In this document: in pieces, positions 1 through 6,336 of the stretch
Numbering within the stretch: the stretch's first letter is position 1
Layout: each line of letters starts with the position of its first letter
The notes under the pieces: model-generated
Database searches by the model: none
Seen by the model: the letters and a program-made list of their open reading frames with translations, nothing else
What the model was told of the DNA's origin: nothing
Assembly: GCA_021129915.1 (NCBI GenBank)
Contig: JAJOKI010000072.1
Span: forward strand, 1-9,441
Direction: 5' to 3'
Source of the DNA: Methanocellales archaeon
Lineage (GTDB): Archaea; Halobacteriota; UBA148; JAJOKI01
Length of the DNA: 9,441 nucleotides
Made by a program: the position numbers and the translations under genes

Positions 1-74
1 CCCGCTACATTGGTCGTCAGGTTCATTTGATGTTAAGACTATCGTATCGAGCAATATATCTTTCTGCTGGATTC

Positions 75-410
75 TCACTCTTCCACAAACATCATCGGGT
101 AATCGCGCTCTTTATCATATCTTATTCGCCCCACGACCATTGCAGATTTATACTGCACCTCGACCCTGACATCAAGCATTTCCCCTACTAACTCACAATA
201 TCCAAATTCGTTAAGATTCTTCCGCACCATTTCCGCATCTATCGACACCTGGACATCTTGCACATACGGCTGGAGAGATGTACTCTCTTCGATTGCGCGC
301 TCCAGACCGCTTAACGTCTCAGGGCTTAGAGGCGCCCCTATATATTGATGGTATAATGCGCCCAGTTTGATGCCAACCTCCAGTAATGCCCTTTCCCTAT
401 CTGAAGACAT
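75..410 (-). CDS. mptD: Archaeal dihydroneopterin aldolase, MptD family
   Basis: A 111-residue cytosolic protein recognised as the archaeal MptD/DUF372-type 7,8-dihydroneopterin aldolase. This enzyme splits dihydroneopterin into 6-hydroxymethyl-dihydropterin and glycolaldehyde, on the route to tetrahydromethanopterin (and folate in some archaea). The family hallmark GIKLGALYHQ lies at residues 13-22. Glu11 and His21 are spaced 10 apart, as I recall for the catalytic Glu/His pair of the Methanocaldococcus enzyme. A conserved central segment (residues 69-83, GYCELVGEMLDVRVE) follows. Length is close to the usual ~115 residues. The ATG at 408-410 follows a GGGGGT Shine-Dalgarno-like run 6 nt upstream, which lies inside the end of the pssA gene. 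The two genes overlap by 14 nt, so translation is probably coupled. It is the last gene of the artA operon, and a pterin enzyme there has no obvious functional tie to lipids. Family assignment is confident; in vivo role follows from the family. Confidence 0.88.
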   Translation of the reverse strand: MSSDRERALLEVGIKLGALYHQYIGAPLSPETLSGLERAIEESTSLQPYVQDVQVSIDAEMVRKNLNEFGYCELVGEMLDVRVEVQYKSAMVVGRIRYDKERDYPMMFVEE

Positions 411-1065
411 GGTAAACCCCCATTATTAGTGGGCTGATGAGATACCCGCCGATTATTATGAGCAATGGCCAACTGAAGCAGAATATGGCATCTAAACCAA
501 TTATATAACAGAAGATGATGCCAATGATGACAACTATTCCAACCGGTGCCAGAATTTTAAAGTTTCGGACCTTTGGATAGCGGATTCTGCTGACCATCAG
601 CATCGATAAAATCATATATGCACCAATCAACAACAGGGAATCGACAGCGATTAGGACCAACAATGCAACGCAGACGCCCGCCGCAGTGATTGGCAGTCCC
701 ACAAATTCATCATCTCCTGGTTCTTCGAACTGGGACATGTTGAATCTCGCCAGTCGCAGGATTCCGCACATCAGGTATACCGCAGGCAAAATAAAGGCGA
801 GGGAAAAGCTTCCAATCAAAAAGTAGCCCATCACAGCAGGAGCCGCGCCGAACGATATCAAGTCCGCGAGCGAGTCAAGATTCAGACCGAATACACTGGG
901 TTCGATCTTTCTTGCGAGAGCACCATCCAGACCATCTGCCAACGCAGCTACCAAAATCAATATTGCGGCATTGTTCAGCTCCCCAATCGCCGCCATCAAG
1001 ATAGCTGTAAATCCAAGTAGCGCATTTGCGACCGTCACCATATCAGGTAGTCTGATCATGTGCAC
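397..1065 (-). CDS. pssA: CDP-archaeol (CDP-diacylglycerol)-serine O-phosphatidyltransferase
   Basis: A 222-residue integral membrane CDP-alcohol phosphatidyltransferase, most likely archaetidylserine synthase, which exchanges CMP of CDP-archaeol for L-serine. The family motif is intact: Asp44, Asp47-Gly48, Ala51-Arg52, Gly60, Asp64 and Asp68. The following SFGAAP (residues 71-76) is typical of the PssA branch. About six to eight hydrophobic segments cover the rest, including residues 11-43, 75-105 and 124-215. The start is a GTG at 1063-1065 placed 5 nt after a GGGGGA Shine-Dalgarno; an in-frame ATG at 1057-1059 (MIRLPD) is the alternative. It sits 30 nt downstream of the decarboxylase gene, whose product would act on the lipid made here. 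That neighbour favours serine over glycerol or inositol as the substrate. Its 3' end overlaps mptD by 14 nt. Confidence 0.9.
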   Translation of the reverse strand: MHMIRLPDMVTVANALLGFTAILMAAIGELNNAAILILVAALADGLDGALARKIEPSVFGLNLDSLADLISFGAAPAVMGYFLIGSFSLAFILPAVYLMCGILRLARFNMSQFEEPGDDEFVGLPITAAGVCVALLVLIAVDSLLLIGAYMILSMLMVSRIRYPKVRNFKILAPVGIVVIIGIIFCYIIGLDAIFCFSWPLLIIIGGYLISPLIMGVYHVFR

Positions 1066-1095
1066 TATGTTCCCCCAATACTACACCATTATCAT

Positions 1096-1677
1096 TCATC
1101 CTGGTCTCCTCGCTATCATCGATTCTCCTACCTTCACACGATCGCCAGGGTTCACGCTGACCACAAATTCATCGGGAATTGTAACATCGACCCGCGACCC
1201 AAACCGAATCATGCCGATTCTCTGACCTCTCTCTACCATGTCTCCCTCGTTCACATAACAAACAATTCTTCTTGCAAGAATGCCTGCAATTTGAGTTACT
1301 TCCACATCACCATATTCAGTCTCTATCGTGATATTATTCCGCTCATTTCTATCAGAATCTTTATGAAATGCCGGTAGATATCCTCCTTTTCGATATTCAA
1401 TCCTCTTCACGACTCCTGGTAGGGGAGCCCTGTTGACATGGACGTTGTGAACATTCATAGATATGGTTACTTTTTTATCGGCATGCATCACCACTCCATC
1501 GGCGGGGGAGATCATGCCATCTCCGCGAGGAGTACGTTCAGGGTCTCTGAAAAAGACCACGAGGAAGACCGTCAAACATATGAAGGCGGCTGCAACCAGA
1601 TAATATGAAAATGATATGGCGACAATCCCTATCAGCAGAGGTACCAGAATCCAATTGGTTGAGCCCCTTGCTAACAT
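1096..1677 (-). CDS. asd: Archaetidylserine/phosphatidylserine decarboxylase, short pyruvoyl type
   Basis: A 193-residue pyruvoyl-dependent decarboxylase that would turn archaetidylserine into archaetidylethanolamine at the membrane (called PssD or Asd in archaea). Two hydrophobic segments lie at residues 9-43, followed by FFRDPERTP (42-50). Asp60 in SPADG (57-61) is the conserved aspartate linked to self-cleavage. The histidine motif NVHNVHVNRAP spans 75-85. Gly160-Ser161 in RFGSR is the processing site, where Ser161 becomes the pyruvoyl group and divides the chain into beta (about 160 residues) and alpha (about 33 residues) subunits. The length fits the compact ~200-residue form rather than the ~300-residue E. 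coli type. The ATG overlaps the artA stop codon in a TAATG junction, with GAGGTG 7 nt upstream as ribosome binding site. The gene order artA-asd-pssA implies coexpression. Confidence 0.92.
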   Translation of the reverse strand: MLARGSTNWILVPLLIGIVAISFSYYLVAAAFICLTVFLVVFFRDPERTPRGDGMISPADGVVMHADKKVTISMNVHNVHVNRAPLPGVVKRIEYRKGGYLPAFHKDSDRNERNNITIETEYGDVEVTQIAGILARRIVCYVNEGDMVERGQRIGMIRFGSRVDVTIPDEFVVSVNPGDRVKVGESMIARRPG

Positions 1678-2477
1678 TAACCAACACCTCGGAGGTCTCT
1701 GAACATTTGCGCGACACCCGCGACAACGTCCATCAGCTCTGGCAGGATGCGGATGACTGCGTATGCTATGAGAAATAGTGCGATGGTCGATCCGATCCTA
1801 GATATCACATCATGTGCTATGAAGAAGCTATCTACTCCAAACCATTGACCATGGTACGCCACTATGATAAACATATTTCTGAATATGTTCAATGCATATA
1901 TAACAGGTACGGAAATCATAAATGCTTTGAATTTACGCTCAATAGACTTTCCAACTATGAGTGTGATTCCTGCAAAGAGTGCCATACTCTCTATTCCTGT
2001 ACATGCAAGTACCATTTTTATAAGTGGAATGTTTGGAGCAATGCCGATAAAATATGTCTGATATTGAACTGCAGGAACGCCAAGAAAGTTCAACCAGAAT
2101 ACTGTATGAACTGTAACGGCCTCTATCAGGAACATATTCAATATCGGAATCTCTGCAAACGGGAAATACAAGATTCCTCCGACCGCGGTAACAAATGTTA
2201 CCGTATGCAGCACGTCCAGCTCCCTGCCCAACTTCCTACCGCGATATGCCTGAATATTGAAAAATGCTATAAATATGCAAAAAATGGAGACGAGGAACGT
2301 TAATACAGCATTAAATACATCCCCTATACTGAGATAATGTTGCGGCTGCAGCGCCCAATGTATGGCAAAAAGCATCCATCCGAGAGCACCTATTGAGGAC
2401 CAAAACCTCCTTTTGCGTACGATTGACGCGATGAGGAGTAATCCAAGGGCCATCCACAGAAAACTTTTAATCATCAT
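1677..2477 (-). CDS. artA: Archaeosortase A (exosortase/archaeosortase family transpeptidase-like protein)
   Basis: A 266-residue polytopic membrane protein of the exosortase/archaeosortase family. In haloarchaea ArtA cuts PGF-CTERM tripartite tails (PGF motif, transmembrane helix, basic end) of surface proteins and is needed for their prenyl-lipid anchoring. The nucleophile is Cys159 in LACTGIES (157-164) and the conserved Arg is Arg200 in NIFRN (197-201). The 41-residue spacing equals that of the Cys173/Arg214 pair I recall for Haloferax volcanii ArtA. The third active residue is probably His222 (IAHD) or nearby Arg227. About eight hydrophobic helices are visible, for example 5-20, 29-43, 55-73, 94-108, 165-176, 185-208 and 229-245. 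A second ATG (2472-2474) directly follows the first; GGTG upstream is 2 nt from the first and 5 nt from the second, so the true start may be 2474. It is the first gene of the lipid operon. No PGF-CTERM substrate gene is in the window. Confidence 0.93.
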   Translation of the reverse strand: MMIKSFLWMALGLLLIASIVRKRRFWSSIGALGWMLFAIHWALQPQHYLSIGDVFNAVLTFLVSIFCIFIAFFNIQAYRGRKLGRELDVLHTVTFVTAVGGILYFPFAEIPILNMFLIEAVTVHTVFWLNFLGVPAVQYQTYFIGIAPNIPLIKMVLACTGIESMALFAGITLIVGKSIERKFKAFMISVPVIYALNIFRNMFIIVAYHGQWFGVDSFFIAHDVISRIGSTIALFLIAYAVIRILPELMDVVAGVAQMFRDLRGVG

Positions 2478-2536
2478 GACACCATGGTATCGGAATAATA
2501 GGCGATAAGCATTTCTAAAATAAAAGTGTTATTTTT
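2478..2536. promoter_or_regulatory. Divergent promoter region between artA and the Nudix gene
   Basis: Only 59 nt separate the two divergent genes. The AT-rich core CTAAAATAAAAG (about 2514-2525) resembles an archaeal TATA box on both strands. Measured 25-27 nt downstream, transcription would start near 2541 on the plus strand, at or next to the Nudix start codons (leaderless mRNA), and near 2492 on the minus strand, leaving a short artA leader containing GGTG (2481-2484). Box positions are my reading; no start site is known. Confidence 0.45.
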
Positions 2537-2947
2537 ATGATCATGATCGGCAGGGCACTTGCGGTCGATGCGATAGTATTATTGGATAACAAAATCGCCT
2601 TGATAAGGCGAAAGAATCCGCCATTTGAGGGATATTATGCACTCCCTGGCGGTTTTGTCGAGAGAGGTGAGACGGTGGAACAGGCGTTGATCAGAGAGGT
2701 AAAGGAGGAGACTGGGTTGGATATTCGCATCGTAAAACTGGCGGGGGCGTATTCGGACACTGATAGAGACCCACGGGGCCATGTCATCTCGCTGTGCTAT
2801 CTTGCAGAGGCGTCCGGCACGATTGCTCCGGATTCAGATGCAGGAGATGTCGAACTATTCGACGTTTCCCAGTTGCCGGAACTGGCATTCGATCACGAGC
2901 AAATGGTCAACGATGCCATGGAGGATATCAATGGACTTTTGTCCTGA
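2537..2947 (+). CDS. Nudix hydrolase, ADP-ribose pyrophosphatase-like
   Basis: A 136-residue soluble hydrolase that would cleave a nucleoside diphosphate linked to another group (X), releasing a nucleotide and a phosphorylated X, with Mg2+. The Nudix box GX5EX7REUXEEXGU is perfect at residues 39-61: Gly39, Glu45, Arg53, Glu54, Glu57, Glu58 and Gly60. The segment YSDTDRDPRGH (72-82) after the box resembles archaeal and bacterial ADP-ribose pyrophosphatases, so ADP-ribose is the best substrate guess; an 8-oxo-dGTP-type or other role cannot be excluded. ATG codons at 2537 and 2543 are both possible starts, and no Shine-Dalgarno is seen, consistent with a leaderless transcript. Its last 17 nt overlap the tfs gene in another frame, so the two are probably translated in a coupled way. 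Confidence 0.88.
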   Translation: MIMIGRALAVDAIVLLDNKIALIRRKNPPFEGYYALPGGFVERGETVEQALIREVKEETGLDIRIVKLAGAYSDTDRDPRGHVISLCYLAEASGTIAPDSDAGDVELFDVSQLPELAFDHEQMVNDAMEDINGLLS

Positions 2948-3239
2948 GTGCGGCAGTATGATGTTGCCGTTCGATGATGGTCTGAAGTGCCGGAAGTGCG
3001 GTTGCATCAAGGAGCGTGTGAGGGCGAATCTGATTCTGAAAGAGAGAATGTTAGAAAAGGATTCATCCATCATAGAGGGTAGCGAAGACCTTGGATTGCC
3101 CACTATAAACATGCGTTGCCAGGAATGCGGCAACAAGAGGGTATATTGGTGGCTCCGCCAACTGCGCTCTGCAGATGAAAGTGAAGTTCGATTTTTCAGG
3201 TGCACCAAATGCGGCAAAACTTGGAGAGAATACTCTTAA
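2931..3239 (+). CDS. tfs: Transcription factor S (archaeal TFIIS/RPB9-like transcript cleavage factor)
   Basis: A 102-residue zinc-ribbon protein that rescues stalled or backtracked archaeal RNA polymerase by stimulating cleavage of the nascent RNA 3' end. The N-terminal ribbon has Cys4/Cys7 (CPECG) and Cys20/Cys23 (CRKCG). The C-terminal TFIIS-type ribbon has Cys63/Cys66 (CQECG) and Cys91/Cys94 (CTKCG), ending in KTWREYS. The acidic tip Asp82-Glu83 in RSADES, which reaches the polymerase active site, is present, so this should be a cleavage-active paralogue rather than an inhibitory one. The reading frame is open upstream to an ATG at 2781, but those 50 residues lie within the Nudix gene and are unlike TFS. 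The start at 2931 puts CPECG at residue 4, as usual. It is followed after 70 nt by pcn. Confidence 0.94.
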   Translation: MDFCPECGSMMLPFDDGLKCRKCGCIKERVRANLILKERMLEKDSSIIEGSEDLGLPTINMRCQECGNKRVYWWLRQLRSADESEVRFFRCTKCGKTWREYS

Positions 3240-3264
3240 GGATCAATCGTTCGGTTTGTTATCA

Positions 3265-3309
3265 AAATGATTATAAGATGTTAGATTATTATTAAAAAAG
3301 GGTGTAAAA
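3265..3309 (+). promoter_or_regulatory. Probable pcn promoter and ribosome binding site
   Basis: Within the 70-nt gap after tfs, ATTATAAG (3270-3277) resembles a TATA box with an A-rich BRE-like CAAAAT just before it. A start site about 25 nt downstream would fall near 3298. GGGTG at 3300-3304, 5 nt before the pcn ATG at 3310, is a good Shine-Dalgarno. This suggests pcn-priL can be transcribed apart from the Nudix-tfs pair, though read-through is also possible. Confidence 0.45.
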
Positions 3310-4050
3310 ATGTTCAGGGCTACGATCAATGCAGATATATTAAAGGACTCAATGGAAGCCATCTCTACGCTAGTAGATGAAGCGAGATTTAGATTTGATA
3401 AAGATGGGATCAGCACCAGGGCGGTCGATTCAGCGAACGTTGCGATGATCACTCTTGAGTTGGGCGTAGATGCATTTGAGTCATATGAATGCACAGATGG
3501 CGAGATATGTCTGGATATGTTAAAACTCGTCGACATACTTGGCATGGCGGACAAATCGGACAAGATACAGCTCGAATTGAATACGGAAACACATAAGCTA
3601 ATGATCAGGATGGGGGGACTCTCATATGTGCTTTCGTTACTTGACCCCTCTTCGATGCGAAAGGAGCCTAAAACACCAAATCTGGAACTTCCTGCAAAGG
3701 TGGTGTTAAATGGAAAAGATATGCGTTTGGCGGTTAAGGCAGCGGAAAAAGTGAGCGATCACATGGCGCTAGGCGTGGATGAGGACATCTTTTTTATGGA
3801 AGCTCAGGGTGACACCGATCAGGTTAGGCTCCAGCGGGCAAAGGATGAATTAATCGATCTGACCGCATCTGGTCCAGCCAGATCATTGTTCTCACTTGAT
3901 TTCCTGAGTGATATTACTAAGGTGGTAAACAAGGTGAACGAGGTGACGATTCACCTTGGCAAGGACTATCCGATTAAAATCGACTTCGAGATAGCTGATG
4001 GCAAGGGCAAGGTTGGATATCTACTTGCTCCGCGCATCGAATCGTATTGA
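3310..4050 (+). CDS. pcn: DNA polymerase sliding clamp (PCNA)
   Basis: A 246-residue PCNA, the homotrimeric ring that encircles DNA and tethers polymerases B and D, Fen1, ligase and RFC. The length is that of archaeal clamps (~245-250). The first-domain signature GISTRAVDSANVAMITLEL is at residues 33-51. The interdomain connector loop lies around 111-126 (LDPSSMRKEPKTPNLE) and forms part of the PIP-box docking site. The C-terminal LAPRIE (239-244) completes that site. Basic residues such as Lys11, Lys143 and Lys204 plausibly face DNA in the channel. A clear ribosome binding site precedes the ATG. priL begins 11 nt after the stop, so the clamp and the primase subunit are co-transcribed, as replication genes often are in archaea. 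The assignment is secure. Confidence 0.97.
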   Translation: MFRATINADILKDSMEAISTLVDEARFRFDKDGISTRAVDSANVAMITLELGVDAFESYECTDGEICLDMLKLVDILGMADKSDKIQLELNTETHKLMIRMGGLSYVLSLLDPSSMRKEPKTPNLELPAKVVLNGKDMRLAVKAAEKVSDHMALGVDEDIFFMEAQGDTDQVRLQRAKDELIDLTASGPARSLFSLDFLSDITKVVNKVNEVTIHLGKDYPIKIDFEIADGKGKVGYLLAPRIESY

Positions 4051-4061
4051 CGCTGTGGCTT

Positions 4062-5075
4062 ATGGAGCTGAAATTTGCGCACTACCCCTTTACCTCTGAC
4101 GCATCCAAATACGTCGAACGCTCGAATAAATCATTAGATAGCCTGCTGGCTGGAGGCGAGTTTGGAAAAGCGGTCATTGATAGGGGAAAAGAAAGGGTGA
4201 TTCAGTCCATCGAAGGCGAGATACGAAAATCGTTTGGAGACGGCGTCCTGGCAGAGATAGAGCTTTTTTCATATCCACTTGCCAGAATTCTCATCTCATG
4301 CATTGATGACCACTATCTTATACGAAAATACGCGCTTGCCGAGGCGGAGGCAGCGCATGCCCAGATGAAGCAGGAGACCTTACGATTTTTAGGGGAGCTC
4401 GGCGAGGAGTTTGGGATAGAACATGTGGTTCATGGACGTGATTTCAAAATTCACTTCACACATTATTTACCGTTTGCCAGCAGGATGCGCGACCCAAAAT
4501 GGAAGCTGGTAAATCGGCGCCTTGATGATGGCTATGTGGTGGTGAATAAGGGAGAGTTTGCACGTTTGCTTCAGGAGGCGGTGCGAAACAACATTCAGGA
4601 CGCGCTTCCGCTTGATGTGCCAGAAGGCATTTCCAAGGCACTATCTCCACAGGTTATGGAGATAAAGCAGCACCTGGAGAAGCTAAAATCTGAATTTAAG
4701 ATAGGGGAATCTGGCCGAGTGGACTCGAACTGCTTTCCGCCGTGCATTAGGCACCTGCTAATGGCGATACAAACTGGGCAGAATCTCGCGCACTCTGCAA
4801 GATTCGCACTGACGTCATTTCTGGCGAATATCGGGATGGGGGAGGACGATATCGTGGAGACATATCGCGCTTCACCGGATTTCGATGAGGAAAGGACCAG
4901 ATATCAGGTCCAGCATATCGTCGGGTCATCCGGCACTGCGTATACTGCACCGTCATGCGCCACGATGGCGACGTATGGGAATTGCGTTGGAAAAGAGCCG
5001 ATGTGCAGCAGGGTTTCGCATCCGCTGAACTTCTATCGAAAAAGGATGAATATGGATAAAAAGAAAGAAAAATGA
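4062..5075 (+). CDS. priL: DNA primase large subunit PriL
   Basis: A 337-residue non-catalytic subunit of archaeal/eukaryotic-type primase. It stabilises PriS and helps initiate and measure RNA primers at the replication fork. The N-terminal helical domain starts MELKFAHYPFTSDA. The C-terminal iron-sulfur domain carries Cys228 in CFPPCIRHLL, Cys299 in APSCATM, Cys308 in YGNCVG and Cys315 in EPMCSRVSHP, fitting the four [4Fe-4S] ligands; Cys224 is an extra one. HPLNFY (319-324) near the end is typical. I chose the ATG at 4062. An in-frame TTG at 4047, overlapping the pcn stop, would add five residues (MTLWL) but is a weak start. No strong Shine-Dalgarno is visible, so reinitiation after pcn is likely. 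The C-terminus ends in a lysine-rich tail (DKKKEK) after the folded domain. priS is not in the window. Confidence 0.95.
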   Translation: MELKFAHYPFTSDASKYVERSNKSLDSLLAGGEFGKAVIDRGKERVIQSIEGEIRKSFGDGVLAEIELFSYPLARILISCIDDHYLIRKYALAEAEAAHAQMKQETLRFLGELGEEFGIEHVVHGRDFKIHFTHYLPFASRMRDPKWKLVNRRLDDGYVVVNKGEFARLLQEAVRNNIQDALPLDVPEGISKALSPQVMEIKQHLEKLKSEFKIGESGRVDSNCFPPCIRHLLMAIQTGQNLAHSARFALTSFLANIGMGEDDIVETYRASPDFDEERTRYQVQHIVGSSGTAYTAPSCATMATYGNCVGKEPMCSRVSHPLNFYRKRMNMDKKKEK

Positions 5076-5097
5076 AAAGGAGAAAACAAGAAAATCC
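5054..5097 (-). terminator. U-rich termination tract downstream of dnaJ
   Basis: Read on the minus strand after dnaJ, this stretch has five closely spaced T runs (ATTTTC, GTTTTC, CTTTTC, ATTTTTC and CTTTTTA), with no hairpin. Archaeal transcription commonly ends at such U-rich tracts. It overlaps the last codons of the convergent priL gene, whose lysine-rich tail supplies the matching A runs. Confidence 0.45.
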
Positions 5098-5149
5098 TCA
5101 TAATGATTTAGATAACATTATATCATAATAAAGCCGCAAAACATTCCTT

Positions 5150-6265
5150 TTAAATATAATCCAACATCCTATCTAAAAATCCCTTATCTGTCTTTACTTC
5201 CTCTCCGCCTTCCTTTGCAAATTCTTTCAATAATTCCCTTTGTCTTTTGCTCAATTTTTCCGGTATCTTAACGACGACTTTTACTAATTGGTCTCCTCTT
5301 CTGTGAGTATGCAAATCGGGCATCCCCTGTCCTTTCAGTCTAAAAACAGTATGGCTCTGTGTTCCAGCAGGCACCCTGATTTTCGCTTTAGCGGATATCG
5401 TCGTAACTTCGATTTCATCGCCAAAAATCGCCTGTACCAAACTAATCGTCGACTCGGACAATAAATCATTCTCCCTCCTCTCAAATATTTTATGTGGCTT
5501 TATATGGATGGTAACATACAAATCCCCGGGTGCACCGCCATTATACCCAGATTCTCCCTGCCCTGCAATTCTTAGATACTGATTATTGTCAACTCCTCTT
5601 GGAATTTTAATCTCTACTTTTTTTATCTTTTTAACTCTTCCACCCCCTCTACAAGTATCACAGGCTTTTTCTATGACTTTTCCATATCCTCCACAGTTGC
5701 CACAGGCGGTGATATTTATCGTTTGTCCAAAAATAGATCTTTGCACCCTCTTAATTTCGCCCGTACCATTGCATTCCGGGCATTCTTTGAGAAAGCCGGG
5801 TTTTGCTCCGGTACCCCCACAACTCTCGCATGTGACAAATACGGGGACCTCTATTTTTTTTGTCGTGCCAAAAAAGGCATCCTCTAAGGAAATCTCCATA
5901 TCATATCTCAAATCAGCGCCCCTTCTCGCTCTACTTCTGCTACCTCTACGACTAAAACCCGAAAAAGCGTCAAAAATATCTCCCAATCCAGAGTCTCTGA
6001 ATAAATCATCAAAATTAAATCCGCGAAAATCAGCAAAATCTTCCGGTCTAAAAGCAGTATGTCCGAACTGATCGTATTGCGCTCTTTTTTGCGGGTCGTT
6101 CAAAACCTGAAATGCCTCGTTTATCTTCTTGAATTTTTCCTCATTATCTTTGCCCGCAATATCTGGGTGGTGCTTCCTTGCCAACTGCTTGAATGCCCTT
6201 TTTATCTCTTCTTGTGATGCGTTCTTACTTACGCCCAAAATTTCGTAATAGTCCTTTTTTACCAT
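5150..6265 (-). CDS. dnaJ: Chaperone DnaJ (Hsp40, type I)
   Basis: A 371-residue type I Hsp40 that delivers unfolded proteins to DnaK and stimulates its ATPase. The J domain covers about residues 4-69 with the HPD triad at 33-35. A Gly/Phe-rich linker runs about 68-108 and is followed by an Arg/Ser-rich stretch (RRGSRSRARRGAD, 106-118). Four CXXCXGXG-type zinc repeats begin at Cys146 (CESCGGTG), Cys162 (CPECNGTG), Cys188 (CGNCGGYG) and Cys202 (CDTCRGGG). The C-terminal substrate-binding domains follow, with PGDLYV at 246-251. All parts and the length are normal for a complete, active protein. The ATG at 6263-6265 has no Shine-Dalgarno, but the J domain begins at residue 5, so the start is well placed. 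The gene is the third in grpE-dnaK-dnaJ and lies 71 nt after dnaK. Like other archaeal copies it looks bacterial in origin. Confidence 0.97.
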   Translation of the reverse strand: MVKKDYYEILGVSKNASQEEIKRAFKQLARKHHPDIAGKDNEEKFKKINEAFQVLNDPQKRAQYDQFGHTAFRPEDFADFRGFNFDDLFRDSGLGDIFDAFSGFSRRGSRSRARRGADLRYDMEISLEDAFFGTTKKIEVPVFVTCESCGGTGAKPGFLKECPECNGTGEIKRVQRSIFGQTINITACGNCGGYGKVIEKACDTCRGGGRVKKIKKVEIKIPRGVDNNQYLRIAGQGESGYNGGAPGDLYVTIHIKPHKIFERRENDLLSESTISLVQAIFGDEIEVTTISAKAKIRVPAGTQSHTVFRLKGQGMPDLHTHRRGDQLVKVVVKIPEKLSKRQRELLKEFAKEGGEEVKTDKGFLDRMLDYI

Positions 6266-6336
6266 ATATCGAAGATTTGCGGCACCATGTTGGCGATATA
6301 CAAAAAACCCAGTAGATATAAATTTTAACTTGCCCT
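6266..6336 (-). promoter_or_regulatory. Possible internal dnaJ promoter
   Basis: The 71-nt dnaK-dnaJ gap holds TTTATATC (plus coordinates 6315-6322), a good archaeal TATA box preceded by A-rich sequence. A start about 25 nt downstream would give a leader of roughly 28 nt. Between the box and the predicted start lies a T6 run (about 6302-6307) that could instead act as a weak terminator for dnaK messages. Confidence 0.35.

Noticed and set aside
971..1377. Two short plus-strand frames opposite pssA and the decarboxylase
   Set aside because: Both mirror real minus-strand genes and show no family features.
1812..2303. Plus-strand open frame of 163 codons opposite artA
   Set aside because: It is antisense to a gene with intact catalytic motifs, its product is rich in Cys, Tyr and Asn without a recognisable motif, and it has no promoter of note.
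2781..2930. Upstream extension of the TFS reading frame to an ATG at 2781 (152 residues)
   Set aside because: The extra 50 residues lie wholly within the Nudix gene in another frame and resemble no zinc-ribbon protein; the ATG at 2931 gives the normal TFS length.
4047..4061. TTG start for priL overlapping the pcn stop
   Set aside because: It adds only MTLWL, TTG is a rare start, and the ATG at 4062 begins at the conserved FAHYPF region.
5098..5130. Short repeat TCATAAT occurring twice in the priL-dnaJ gap
   Set aside because: Seven bases in an AT-rich gap is expected by chance, and there is no third copy or array.
5586..6071. 161-codon plus-strand frame opposite dnaJ
   Set aside because: It is the mirror of the zinc-finger and Gly/Phe regions of dnaJ, which explains its Pro/Leu/Ser-rich make-up.
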